From: an uncultured Prolixibacteraceae bacterium
Lineage (GTDB): Bacteria; Bacteroidota; Bacteroidia; Bacteroidales; Prolixibacteraceae
Length of the DNA: 64,000 bases
Reading direction: 5' to 3'
Assembly: GCA_937915865.1 (NCBI GenBank)
Contig: CALGIG010000096.1
Location: forward strand, 12,146-76,145
Every line of letters starts with the position of its first letter. Within the stretch, counting starts at the first letter, position 1. Position numbers and translations under genes: made by a program. Below the pieces are notes generated by a model, which ran no database searches, was not told the DNA's origin, and saw nothing but the letters and a program-made list of their open reading frames with translations. This document shows, one piece after another, positions 33,936 to 42,172 of this stretch.

Positions 33936-34340
33936 ATGAAAATGACAAATGGAAAAGTTATCATTCTTATTGGAGTAATCCATACGCTTTTGACGCCAGT
34001 TGTTTACTTCAGGCAATTCAGCCAGTTTGCCAGTCAGTTTTTTTTCAGGATAAACAATGGGTTTATGGAAACTTCCATCAATTACGAGACTTTTGCTGCA
34101 TTCTGGTGCCTGTACTTCGGACTTACACTCTTCCCCCTTGGAGTTCTTTTGGACTCGATCGAAAGAAAAGGTATCCCAATTCCCAAACCCTTTATCATGG
34201 TATATCTTGGTCTGGTTTTACTTGGTGTATATATGATACCTTTTGGCGGAATGACAGTTTTTATGTTGCCACACGTCACTTACATGGTGGTTACCAATTT
34301 TAGGAAAAATAACAAACAGTTACACAGACAGACAAAATGA
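33936..34340 (+). CDS. DUF6463-like membrane protein, copy 2
   Basis: The 134-residue protein is a tandem paralogue of the preceding gene. It keeps GVIHTLL, YETFAAFWCLYFGLTLFPLG and GVYMIPFGGMTVFMLPHVTY in the same order. It lacks the short loop insertion seen in copy 1. Its stop codon overlaps the next start by four bases (ATGA), so it is translationally coupled to the DUF2867-like gene. Confidence 0.75.
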   Translation: MKMTNGKVIILIGVIHTLLTPVVYFRQFSQFASQFFFRINNGFMETSINYETFAAFWCLYFGLTLFPLGVLLDSIERKGIPIPKPFIMVYLGLVLLGVYMIPFGGMTVFMLPHVTYMVVTNFRKNNKQLHRQTK

Positions 34341-34816
34341 ACAAAGTTTTTAAGCTCAAAACCTATCCTGAAGACACAAAAATTTATGCCGATATGGACC
34401 GTGTGGACTATTTTGATTCGTACATGATTGTAAAAAATACGCCTGATTCGGTAGGTGAGGTAACCCGGAAATTGCTGAAAGCGCCTGGATGGGTGAATGC
34501 TTTGGGTAGGCTTAGAGATATGCTGGTAAAGCCTTTCGGGCTAAAAACAGAAAACGACATAAAAAATGAACATTCTGGTAACCAAGAATTTGATTTTGCC
34601 CCGGTTTTGTATCGAAGCGACCAGGAGATAGTGATGGGAATGAACGACAAACATCTTTATTTCAGATTGTCGGTGCTGAAAGTAGCTCAACAGAAGGATT
34701 CGCAGGTGTACCTAACCACTGTCGTTCGCTTCAACAATTTGGGCGGACGAATCTACTTCGCACTCATTCGCCTGTTTCACGGATTGATTGTCAGAACCAT
34801 GCTGAAAAGGCTTTGA
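34337..34816 (+). CDS. DUF2867-family protein
   Basis: The 159-residue soluble protein has DYFDSYMIVKNTPDS near the start. A central EIVMGMNDKHLYFRLSV and a C-terminal VYLTTVVRFNNLGGRIYFAL complete the DUF2867 pattern. The family resembles START/SRPBCC-type ligand-binding folds and has no known activity. It overlaps the upstream membrane protein gene by four bases. Confidence 0.75.
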   Translation: MNKVFKLKTYPEDTKIYADMDRVDYFDSYMIVKNTPDSVGEVTRKLLKAPGWVNALGRLRDMLVKPFGLKTENDIKNEHSGNQEFDFAPVLYRSDQEIVMGMNDKHLYFRLSVLKVAQQKDSQVYLTTVVRFNNLGGRIYFALIRLFHGLIVRTMLKRL

Positions 34817-34858
34817 TTAATAAGTAAATATCGTTTGAATAAGAAAAACAGCTTAGGA

Positions 34859-34934
34859 AACCTTGGTGTCATAAAGTCTTCGTAGCTAATTTTTTCTTGC
34901 CACAAAGCCCCGAAGTCGCAAAGAATCACAAAGG
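34859..34934. repeat. imperfect inverted repeat (cacaaag/gaagtc type)
   Basis: The left arm (CCTTGGTGTCATAAAGTCTT) and the right arm (GCCACAAAGCCCCGAAGTCG and onward) are degenerate inverted copies. They belong to the 'gtgtctttgtgtcttcgtggc' style of intergenic repeat found in this phylum. No coding sequence is present. Confidence 0.6.
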
Positions 34935-34982
34935 ATAAATTCAATCGTAAATAGTCAATCTTTAAATCGTAAATTACCCGTT

Positions 34983-35378
34983 ATGTCATCACAACTAATA
35001 AAGCTATCGCGTATTGCCGGAGCAATCGCTTTGTTTCTCGGTCTGGCACACGAAACCTACACCATATGGTTTATTCCCGAAGTTAAGAATCTTCCGCAAA
35101 CCTGGCAGGGATTGGTTTTGTACATGTACATGGCAACAGGTTTGGCTTGTTTTCTGGCAGGAGTGTCCATGCTTCTGTCGAGCAGCAAATTGGCCTCAAA
35201 ATCGAGGTTATCAAACCAAATCTACTTTATTTCTGCTACTTTTATGCTGTTGCTCGGGATTGGGGCTCCCATTGCCATGAGCAATAATCCGTTTGGGTAT
35301 ATTTCGCTTGCTGGAGGTGTTTTTTCGGTAGCTGTAGCTTTGCTTCGTTACCGGAATTCGGTCATTTCACCTGCATAA
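34983..35378 (+). CDS. four-helix membrane protein, function unknown
   Basis: The 131-residue protein has four hydrophobic segments (AGAIALFLGLAHETYTIWF, LYMYMATGLACFLAGVSML, FISATFMLLLGIGAPIAM, ISLAGGVFSVAVALL). It carries no motif I recognise. It sits in the plus-strand run of small genes ending with the LytS/LytTR pair. Confidence 0.65.
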   Translation: MSSQLIKLSRIAGAIALFLGLAHETYTIWFIPEVKNLPQTWQGLVLYMYMATGLACFLAGVSMLLSSSKLASKSRLSNQIYFISATFMLLLGIGAPIAMSNNPFGYISLAGGVFSVAVALLRYRNSVISPA

Positions 35379-35437
35379 TTGGCGATTGACTATCGATTTG
35401 TTTGAATAATTTTAACGAATATCAACTTTTGCAATGT

Positions 35438-35803
35438 ATGGAGATAAGAATTTTTAATTCGGGAGAGTTTTCTATTGCCGAACTAATTTCGGAACACATC
35501 GAAATCAATGACCAGCAAGATGCACTTGATTTAATGGGCGATGCCAGCTATCAGGGTGTCAATCGGTTGATCGTGTCAGAGAAGAATCTTCATCCTGATT
35601 TTTTTGACCTGAAAACTGGAGTTGCTGGTGAAATACTTCAAAAGTTTTCGACATACAACGTTTATCTAGCCATAGTCGGAGATTTTTCGAAGTATCCGGG
35701 CAAAAGCCTTAGAGATTTTATTTACGAAAGCAACAACGTGGGACGAATCAACTTTGTAACAACAAAGGAAGAGGCGTTACAGGCATTAACAAAGCGAAAA
35801 TAG
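35438..35803 (+). CDS. DUF4180-family protein
   Basis: The 121-residue protein starts at the ATG of MEIRIFNSGE; the frame is open further upstream only from a TTG. It shows the DUF4180 pattern: alternating short helices and strands with DALDLMGDASYQG, LHPDFFDLKTGVAGEILQKF, YLAIVGDFSKY and RDFIYESN. No biochemical role is established. Its stop is six bases from the LytS-type kinase start, so the three genes form an operon. Confidence 0.8.
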   Translation: MEIRIFNSGEFSIAELISEHIEINDQQDALDLMGDASYQGVNRLIVSEKNLHPDFFDLKTGVAGEILQKFSTYNVYLAIVGDFSKYPGKSLRDFIYESNNVGRINFVTTKEEALQALTKRK

Positions 35804-35809
35804 TACCGA

Positions 35810-36814
35810 ATGAACCGGATTATCAAAATAATACTCCATATCTTTTACTGGATGGTATTTTGTTTGTTTTCGGCACTTGTGAGTTTCCGGCTTGCTCAGG
35901 GTTTGGATTTTTTGATTGAGAACATTGATATCTTTCTTTTTAACGGATTGTGGGCGGTTATTCAGTTTTACCTGTTTTATTTTTTGTTTTATCAGTTTAT
36001 TGAGAGACAGCTTTATATTCGCTATTTTGTTTACGCGGTAGTGGTAACTATTGGTTTGTCGCTGTTCATGTTTTTCATTTTCGGCCTTTTGTTTGGTTTC
36101 TCCGAGGTGCGAGAAATGGGTAGTATTATTCCACCAATGGTAGGCACCTTTATTATTGGGCAAACCGGCAGTTTGTTGCGTGGCTTCATCGGTTGGTTCG
36201 ACGATTTGCAACACAAACAGGAAATGGAAAAAATGTTGATCCGAAACGAACTCGATGTATTGAACGCCCAGCTCAACCCGCATTTTCTATTCAATACGCT
36301 GAATAACATCGATTCGCTCATCTTCCGCCAGCCGCAAAAAGCATCGGAATCTCTGATAACTTTGTCTGAAATTATGCGCTATATGTTGTACGATGCTAAA
36401 AATGCGCAAGTGTCAATTGCTAGAGAAGTTGAACATTATGAGCGTGTTATCAGGCTACAATCCTTGCGTTTTGGTAATCCTGAAGCGATTCGGTTTATTA
36501 GGCCAGAAAGCCTTCCTGAAATTCAGATTGCGCCTTTGCTGTTTTTGCCGTTCATCGAAAACGCTTTCAAATATGCCGTGAAAACCGATGTTTTCCCGAT
36601 GATAGATTTCAAAATGACAATTTCTGAAGGAGAAATTTGCTGGACGAGCCAAAACCTGTTTCAACCCGATGAACAAGAATCACCGGCAAGGCGTGGCGGA
36701 ATTGGTTTATCAAACCTCAAACGCAGGCTAGAGTTACTTTATCCTGAAAGATATATTCTCAAAACTAGTAAAAGCGGCAATGAATTTTATGCTGAATTAA
36801 AACTGAAACTATGA
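35810..36814 (+). CDS. LytS-type sensor histidine kinase (His_kinase/PF06580)
   Basis: The 334-residue protein has four transmembrane helices in the first 130 residues. The phosphoacceptor block LNAQLNPHFLFNTLNNI (His158) and a GHKL ATPase domain follow (PFIENAFKYAV, GGIGLSNLKRRLELLY). The short N-terminus leaves little external sensor, so it probably senses a membrane state. The stop overlaps the response-regulator start by four bases. It would phosphorylate that LytTR protein. Confidence 0.92.
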   Translation: MNRIIKIILHIFYWMVFCLFSALVSFRLAQGLDFLIENIDIFLFNGLWAVIQFYLFYFLFYQFIERQLYIRYFVYAVVVTIGLSLFMFFIFGLLFGFSEVREMGSIIPPMVGTFIIGQTGSLLRGFIGWFDDLQHKQEMEKMLIRNELDVLNAQLNPHFLFNTLNNIDSLIFRQPQKASESLITLSEIMRYMLYDAKNAQVSIAREVEHYERVIRLQSLRFGNPEAIRFIRPESLPEIQIAPLLFLPFIENAFKYAVKTDVFPMIDFKMTISEGEICWTSQNLFQPDEQESPARRGGIGLSNLKRRLELLYPERYILKTSKSGNEFYAELKLKL

Positions 36815-37506
36815 GCTATACTTGCGTGACAATTGATGATGAACCGCTTGCTCTTGAAAAAATTAACGGCTTTGTGGAGCAATTACCCCAGTTAATACTT
36901 CTTGCCAGTTTCGATAATGCACGTGATGGTTTGAATTTTCTGGCTAATCACATGGTCGATATTTTGTTTCTCGATATTCAAATGGATCGGTTGTCAGGTC
37001 TCGACATGTTGTATGCTTTGCCTCAGAAACCACAGGTAATATTAACCACAGCTTATAGCGAATATGCCTTGAAAGGCTACGAACTGGAAGTAACTGATTA
37101 CATACTTAAACCTTATTCGTTTGAGCGGTTTGCAAGAGCTGCTAATCTGGCTATTAAGCGATTGGAGGAAAAAGCAAGCGCACCATCGACCGAATTTATC
37201 TTCGTAAAAACCGATTACCGCTTGGTGAAAATAAAGCTCAACGACATTCTGTTTATCGAAGGAATGCGCGATTTCCGGTGTATTGTCACTACATCAGGAA
37301 AGATACTTACCCAGCAAACCTTTAGCTCGTTCGAAGATCAGTTGCCAGCCACAGCTTTTGCCAGGATACACAAATCGTACATGGTAGCCATCGCCAAAAT
37401 TGAATCCATCGAAAAACACCGTGTCAAGATTGGTAAAGAATTGCTGCCCGTCAGCGAAAGTTACAGGGAGCAGTTTTACAAGCTGATTGGGAGTTATTCG
37501 GGTTAA
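36811..37506 (+). CDS. LytTR-type response regulator
   Basis: The 231-residue protein has a receiver domain with phosphoacceptor Asp55 in ILFLDIQM, followed by a LytTR DNA-binding domain (about 130-230; LNDILFIEGMRDF, FARIHKSYMVAI). It is coupled to the kinase gene by an ATGA overlap. LytTR proteins bind direct repeats upstream of their targets. Targets may include neighbouring small membrane proteins, but no binding repeat was identified. Confidence 0.92.
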   Translation: MSYTCVTIDDEPLALEKINGFVEQLPQLILLASFDNARDGLNFLANHMVDILFLDIQMDRLSGLDMLYALPQKPQVILTTAYSEYALKGYELEVTDYILKPYSFERFARAANLAIKRLEEKASAPSTEFIFVKTDYRLVKIKLNDILFIEGMRDFRCIVTTSGKILTQQTFSSFEDQLPATAFARIHKSYMVAIAKIESIEKHRVKIGKELLPVSESYREQFYKLIGSYSG

Positions 37507-37760
37507 TACTTCAACCATTCAAGCCGCTCCAAAACATGCAGCAGTTTGATTTTCTTTTTCAAATAGTCCTTCTCCAGAAACACCAGTCTGTCAGCAATTT
37601 CATCGTTATAAGTAGCATATTTTTCTGAAGGTTTATATTCGGCTTTTTGCCTGGCGATGGTTTCGTCGGTAAACAGCCTCAAGTCCTGTTCGCAGGCTGG
37701 GCAAATGGTAATTTCATAGCGCTGGTTGCTGGTTTCAGCACTGCAGTTAAAGCATTTCAT
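37503..37760 (-). CDS. small zinc-ribbon protein
   Basis: The 85-residue protein starts at MKCFNCSAE. It has two CxxC pairs (CFNC and CPAC) in the first 25 residues, as in a zinc ribbon, then a charged helical tail. It overlaps the end of the LytTR gene on the other strand by four bases. I recognise no family beyond the zinc-binding pattern. Confidence 0.65.
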   Translation of the reverse strand: MKCFNCSAETSNQRYEITICPACEQDLRLFTDETIARQKAEYKPSEKYATYNDEIADRLVFLEKDYLKKKIKLLHVLERLEWLKY

Positions 37761-37870
37761 GGTTGCTGATTTAGTAGTTGATCTGTGGAAGAATTTTAGC
37801 CCAACAATCAAAATTACGGATATTTGGGCGAAGGATCGCTAATTTGTTCAGGTTTTCAGAAGGCCAAAAT

Positions 37871-38695
37871 TTAAATTGGTTGACAGTAAGGACAATAATA
37901 AATGGTTCCTCCCATAAAATTCTCTTTAATTATGGTACCGCCACATTTTGGACAAGCCTGTTGATAGGTGTTTTTTGACAAAATTGTTGGATAACCGCCT
38001 GCTTTTCCAAACAAATCGTTCTCCGTATCGCGACCGCCTTTTGCCAGCATGGTGGCAAGCACTTCTTTAATTGATTGATATAGTGCGTTTTTATTGCTTT
38101 CGGTCAGCGTATTCAGTTTTCGTTTGGGATGTAATCCAGCCCGGAACAAAATATCCTGCAAAACCCCGTTGCCTATACCCGGGAAACGCTGTTCGGTTGC
38201 CAAAAAAGCTTTTAAACTAAGGCTTGGCTTCTCGTTGTTCAAAAAATTGGAGAAATAGTCTTCCGTAAAATCGGCACCGAGAGCTGATATCCGCTCCATA
38301 CTTTTCCGGTGATAGCTATTCTGAAATTCGTTTTGATAGACATACATGCCACCATACATCGCTACGGTAAAAGTCAGAAAAGTTTCATCGTCGAATGTCA
38401 GGAGCAACTGATACTTATCGGGAACCGGACTGTTTCTGTCGTTGTATTTTACCTTTACCCCATCGCAGATACTCAAATACACGTCGTTATCGAAACGAAT
38501 ATCAACAAAAATACCTTGCCCGGTAGCCGAACGAATTTTCAGACCGGTCAATAACGATTTGTAAGCCAACGGATCGCCGTTGAAAAAGGCAAATTTGTTG
38601 ACATGCGTGGCATTAAACACGTTGGTTACGGTTTTTCCGGCAAGAACGTCATTCATCTGGCGTCCCAATAAAATGGCTTCAGGTAGTTCTATCAT
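37871..38695 (-). CDS. Fpg/Nei-family DNA glycosylase-like protein lacking catalytic residues
   Basis: The 274-residue protein has the Fpg/Nei layout: an N-terminal beta-sandwich, an H2TH region (FPGIGNGVLQDILFRAGLHPKR) and a C-terminal zinc finger CPKCGG with CPYC. It begins MIELPEA instead of MPELPE, so Ile replaces the Pro2 that normally attacks the damaged base. The usual beta-hairpin Lys is Gln (ATGQGIFVD), and the zinc-finger Arg is Thr (GGTIYYC). Glu3 is kept. It may bind lesions or have a changed reaction. Such variants occur as a subgroup of the family. Confidence 0.8.
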   Translation of the reverse strand: MIELPEAILLGRQMNDVLAGKTVTNVFNATHVNKFAFFNGDPLAYKSLLTGLKIRSATGQGIFVDIRFDNDVYLSICDGVKVKYNDRNSPVPDKYQLLLTFDDETFLTFTVAMYGGMYVYQNEFQNSYHRKSMERISALGADFTEDYFSNFLNNEKPSLSLKAFLATEQRFPGIGNGVLQDILFRAGLHPKRKLNTLTESNKNALYQSIKEVLATMLAKGGRDTENDLFGKAGGYPTILSKNTYQQACPKCGGTIIKENFMGGTIYYCPYCQPI

Positions 38696-38706
38696 GTTGA
38701 TTTCTA

Positions 38707-39198
38707 TTAATTTTCGACAAAGTATTTAAGCGCATCCAACGGCATAAATGTTCGTTTAGCCGTAGCTTCCAAATCGCGACCTTCTTCTTCGTAAATTCGT
38801 TTCAGAAAAATAGACATCTCTTCGCCCACTTCAATCAGGTGGCTATCGGGGTCGTAAAAACGGATGGTTCGCTGTCCCCAAAGTTCTGTATTAATTTCGT
38901 GTAGAAATCGTACATTATTATCTTTCAGTGTTTTGTAAATACTATCCAAATCGTCGGTTTCAAAACAGAGTTCAAAGCGACTGATATTTCCATTGTTGGT
39001 AATATTTTCTATACCAATAGTTTGCGAAATGATATTACCCTCCCATATTTGCCAAACGGTAAATCCTTCCTTGAAGGTAATATTAGCCCCGCCATTGTCC
39101 ATTACCACCGTAAAACCGAGTACATCAGTATAAAATTTAGTTGAGACACCAGCATCTTTCACGAACAACACCGGCTGACATTTCTTCAGATTCATCAT
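38707..39198 (-). CDS. VOC-family protein (glyoxalase/bleomycin-resistance type)
   Basis: The 163-residue protein begins with the VOC strand PVLFVKDAGVSTKFYTDVLG and continues with the second-half FELCFETDDLDSIYKTLK. It contains the typical RTIRFYDPDSHLIEVGE, where the Glu is the usual metal ligand. A C-terminal helix of about 35 residues is extra. It is one of three VOC genes in this window and is 16 bases from the nitroreductase gene. Confidence 0.8.
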   Translation of the reverse strand: MMNLKKCQPVLFVKDAGVSTKFYTDVLGFTVVMDNGGANITFKEGFTVWQIWEGNIISQTIGIENITNNGNISRFELCFETDDLDSIYKTLKDNNVRFLHEINTELWGQRTIRFYDPDSHLIEVGEEMSIFLKRIYEEEGRDLEATAKRTFMPLDALKYFVEN

Positions 39199-39214
39199 AT
39201 TCTTATTTAGTTGA

Positions 39215-40036
39215 TTACATCCATTTTATTTGCGCATCCTCGCGGTATGGCAATTTTGAATAATGATATTTAGGATAGCCTGCCATCAACGCCGAGCGAA
39301 CGGCATGTGTTTCGTCCAAACCCACCAATTTCCGCACCTCAGGTGAATAACCTAAGGCGATCATCACAAAGCCTGCCCAGCAACCACCCAATCCGAAAGA
39401 TGGCAACAGCAGTTCGAGGTGAGAAGTGGCGATTACGGAATCGAGGGCACCACCTGTATAAGCAGCAGCGGTATAGCCAATTACCAGCACCGGGGCTTCG
39501 CGGCAAATCACGTCGTCGCCCTGTTGGTACGAATTGATCAGCTTTTCGAAGCCCAGATATTGCGCAAGATCGGCTTTGGCGTCCACCATGCCTTGCATCC
39601 AGTTGATTACCGCATCGCTTAATCGACGGATAGCACTTTTATCGCAAATTACCACCCACTTGTTTTGCTGCTGATTGACCCCCGTAGGCGAATAACTCAC
39701 TACCTCAAAAAGTTTTTCGAGTGTGGTTCTATCTACGCTTCTGGACAAATACTTGCGGATGGAACGGCGACTGCTAAAGTATTCCGACAGGTTTTCGGGA
39801 TTGATTTCCTGTAACTTATCTTTCTTAACTGTTCGCAACGAAGGTAACGCATTATTCTTCAATGCACCCGTTGTACAAACTGCTTCGCAATGCCCACATT
39901 GTACACAGCGGGCTTCGTTCTCTTCGGTTATAACGGGAAAGCCGTCGTTTCCCGTCGAGATAAGCCCCATTGGGCAAATTTCCCCACATACGCCGCATTG
40001 CTGGCAAGCGACAGCATCAATAGTTAATGTACTCAT
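39215..40036 (-). CDS. ferredoxin-nitroreductase fusion protein
   Basis: The 273-residue protein starts at MSTLTID, which avoids overlap with the gene upstream. The first 65 residues hold two 4Fe-4S motifs (CQQCGVCGEICP and CVQCGHCEAVC). A nitroreductase domain follows (SRRSIRKYL for FMN binding, then SYSPTGVNQQ and GGCWAGFV). Such fusions pass electrons from iron-sulfur clusters to FMN and reduce nitro or quinone compounds. It lies in a minus-strand run of detoxification-type genes. Confidence 0.88.
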   Translation of the reverse strand: MSTLTIDAVACQQCGVCGEICPMGLISTGNDGFPVITEENEARCVQCGHCEAVCTTGALKNNALPSLRTVKKDKLQEINPENLSEYFSSRRSIRKYLSRSVDRTTLEKLFEVVSYSPTGVNQQQNKWVVICDKSAIRRLSDAVINWMQGMVDAKADLAQYLGFEKLINSYQQGDDVICREAPVLVIGYTAAAYTGGALDSVIATSHLELLLPSFGLGGCWAGFVMIALGYSPEVRKLVGLDETHAVRSALMAGYPKYHYSKLPYREDAQIKWM

Positions 40037-40041
40037 ATCGT

Positions 40042-40686
40042 TTATTTTACTACTTGTTTGTTTAACCAATTTTGCAATTTTTCGAAATATTGCCCCACAT
40101 GCACTCCATCGACAAAGGCATGGTGTACCTGAACGGAAAAAGGCAGAAGCGTTTTACCATCCTGCCCGAAATATTTTCCCCACGAGATGCGAGGTACCGA
40201 GTCGTTGCGGTTGATGGTAATGGTATGCGACAGGTGCGTGAACGAAATCCAGGGAATGCAGGTGAGGTAAACAAAATCGTCGCGCCCAATTAAAGGAGCA
40301 TAATCGAAATAAATACTTTGGCTATCAGTAAATTGTTTTGCCCTGTAGACAAAGCTGAATAGGTTTCTTTCCATATCGAGGGTAACAAACTTAAACAGGT
40401 CGTCGCTACCGTCGGCTGTCATTGCAGTAAAAGATGGGTTAAGCCTGTCGTGCAAAACCACCTGTTTTCCCTCCCTTACGCGGTAACGAAAATTCTCGCA
40501 TTCATCCGTCACGCATGTAACAGCGTAAATCATGGCATAATAAAAGGGCAATTCGTTTTGCCTGACAAACCGAAGAAACTGCGTAATGTCGATGTTGGCG
40601 CAAATATTATATTGCGGATAATCCATCCGGTAGAAAAATTCGAAATGCTCTTTTCGTTTCCAGTTCTCAATATCAATGATTTGCAT
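40042..40686 (-). CDS. chloramphenicol acetyltransferase-like protein (CAT fold)
   Basis: The 214-residue protein is full length for type-A CAT. It shows the catalytic signature QVHHAFVDGVHVG (His188-His189, Asp193), the FSYRV-like NFRYRV segment, and CIPWISFTHLSH resembling the CAT core. CAT transfers acetyl from acetyl-CoA to chloramphenicol; many chromosomal homologues act on other alcohols or amines. Its stop is five bases from the next start downstream, indicating an operon. Confidence 0.85.
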   Translation of the reverse strand: MQIIDIENWKRKEHFEFFYRMDYPQYNICANIDITQFLRFVRQNELPFYYAMIYAVTCVTDECENFRYRVREGKQVVLHDRLNPSFTAMTADGSDDLFKFVTLDMERNLFSFVYRAKQFTDSQSIYFDYAPLIGRDDFVYLTCIPWISFTHLSHTITINRNDSVPRISWGKYFGQDGKTLLPFSVQVHHAFVDGVHVGQYFEKLQNWLNKQVVK

Positions 40687-40729
40687 AACTATTTAGTTGT
40701 TTGAGTTTTAACAATCGGGACAACCGCCA

Positions 40730-41224
40730 TCATAATTTCCAGCTTTCACTGGCCAAAACAACCGAGGTTTCTACCTGCCTTTCGGGTATCGACCAATAAA
40801 TACGGAGTAGTTTGTTTTTCTCATCGACGGAGACCTGGCGGAATCCATGTTTTTTGTAAAAGTCAATCGCCCAAAAAGCATTGGCCCAGGTACCAATAAG
40901 AATGGGAGTTTTGGCCATCGCAACCAGATGTTGCAGGAGTTTTCCTCCAATCCCGTGCTGACGAGACTGTGTGCGAACATAAGCATGTCGGATAAGTGTT
41001 ACATCGCTTTTATCCTGAATTCCCATTACGCCCAGTATTTCGTCGTTGTCCATGTACTTCCAGAATTCGACTCCTTCAGCAATTTGGGTTCTCAACTCTT
41101 CAGCAGGCATATAGGGTTCTTTCCACCGGTCGGGTGGGATAATGCCTTTGTAGGCAATGGAGGCGTCGTTTATGATTTCGAGAATGATATCGAAATCGGT
41201 TTCAATAGTGCATTTTGTTATCAT
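40730..41224 (-). CDS. GNAT-family N-acetyltransferase
   Basis: The 164-residue protein has the GNAT fold with the acetyl-CoA-binding motif A segment RHAYVRTQSRQHGIGGKLLQ and a C-terminal WAINFYKKHGFR-like piece (AIDFYKKHGFRQV). The substrate is unknown; relatives acetylate amino groups of small molecules or proteins. It is in the same transcriptional direction as the CAT-like gene, 43 bases upstream of it. Confidence 0.85.
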   Translation of the reverse strand: MITKCTIETDFDIILEIINDASIAYKGIIPPDRWKEPYMPAEELRTQIAEGVEFWKYMDNDEILGVMGIQDKSDVTLIRHAYVRTQSRQHGIGGKLLQHLVAMAKTPILIGTWANAFWAIDFYKKHGFRQVSVDEKNKLLRIYWSIPERQVETSVVLASESWKL

Positions 41225-41251
41225 TTGAATGTTTGGTTTTATTCTGGTTTT

Positions 41252-41509
41252 TTAATCTGTTAAATCCACCGTTATCACCCGAAAAGTATTCAGGTTAACG
41301 GTTATCCTGATATTTTGCTCACGGTTGGTAATATATACGTTCTTACCTTTTCGTTCAAAAAACAGTTCCGATGTTTCACTGATAATTTTGTAAAGAAGTA
41401 TTTCTATCTCTGCTTTCGAAAGCTCGCTACGAAGCTTTTTGTTAATACGGCCGTAAACTAACCCAGTGTAACAGAGCTTTTGGAGAATTTCGGATTTGTT
41501 GATGTCCAT
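41252..41509 (-). CDS. DUF3781-family protein
   Basis: The 85-residue protein starts at MDINKSEI. It shows the DUF3781 pattern: a helix with LCYTGLVYGRINKKLRSE, then FFERKGKNVYI and a terminal strand IRITVNLNTFRVITVD. Function is unknown. It sits between a GNAT and a hexapeptide transferase gene with short gaps on both sides. Confidence 0.75.
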   Translation of the reverse strand: MDINKSEILQKLCYTGLVYGRINKKLRSELSKAEIEILLYKIISETSELFFERKGKNVYITNREQNIRITVNLNTFRVITVDLTD

Positions 41510-41538
41510 TTGTGCTTCTGTGTACATCGGTTTTTAAT

Positions 41539-42147
41539 TTAGTCAATACGTTCATCTTTCGCGTGAGACTTCAACCTGTCGGACATTACCCTGCAAATGT
41601 CTGTCATATTGTTTGGTTCTCCCGATTTTGGCCGTTCCACACCATAAACGGTTAGCGGGAAATTTAAAGGCTTCTGAACAGACCAGATTTCATCGTGCTT
41701 GTCAGGAGGAAGGATCTTTGCAGGATTTCCAACTGCAATCCAATTAATAGGGACAGAAGTATCCTGGGGCAAAACCGTTTTTAAATGAACTACGCCGTTG
41801 ATACATACTTCCGAGCCGGTTTTAAGAATTGCTCCGTGGAAAATGGCTGCACCAGTGGCAATGAACACATTATCTTCAACCGTACATCCGGCAAGATGGG
41901 CATTCGGTCCAATCAGACAATTATTTCCTATCGTGACGGAAAATTTATCTGTTCCCCGAATAACCGCATTTTCAAGAATAATGCAATTATCGCCAATGGT
42001 AATCGGGCTACTTTCGGCAATGATTTGTGCGCCAAACATTATTCTGGCATTTTTCCCAATCTTTACATTCCCGCAAATGATTGAATTGGGGGCTATGTAT
42101 GCAGTATCATCAATCTCCGGTGTTTTGTTTAAATGTTTGATAATCAT
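41539..42147 (-). CDS. left-handed beta-helix protein (gamma-carbonic anhydrase-like/acyltransferase)
   Basis: The 202-residue protein has repeated hexapeptides typical of a left-handed beta-helix (VKIGKNARIMFGA, ITIGDNCIILENAVIRG, VTIGNNCLIGPNAHLAG). The C-terminal helix region contains NWIAVGNPAKILPP. This matches the gamma-carbonic anhydrase/PaaY-type group. The zinc histidines are only partly evident (HLAGC and IFHG), so a hydratase, acyltransferase or scaffold role is open. It precedes the DUF3781 gene by 29 bases. Confidence 0.8.
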   Translation of the reverse strand: MIIKHLNKTPEIDDTAYIAPNSIICGNVKIGKNARIMFGAQIIAESSPITIGDNCIILENAVIRGTDKFSVTIGNNCLIGPNAHLAGCTVEDNVFIATGAAIFHGAILKTGSEVCINGVVHLKTVLPQDTSVPINWIAVGNPAKILPPDKHDEIWSVQKPLNFPLTVYGVERPKSGEPNNMTDICRVMSDRLKSHAKDERID

Positions 42148-42172
42148 ATTTATATTGATTTGAATGGATCGA

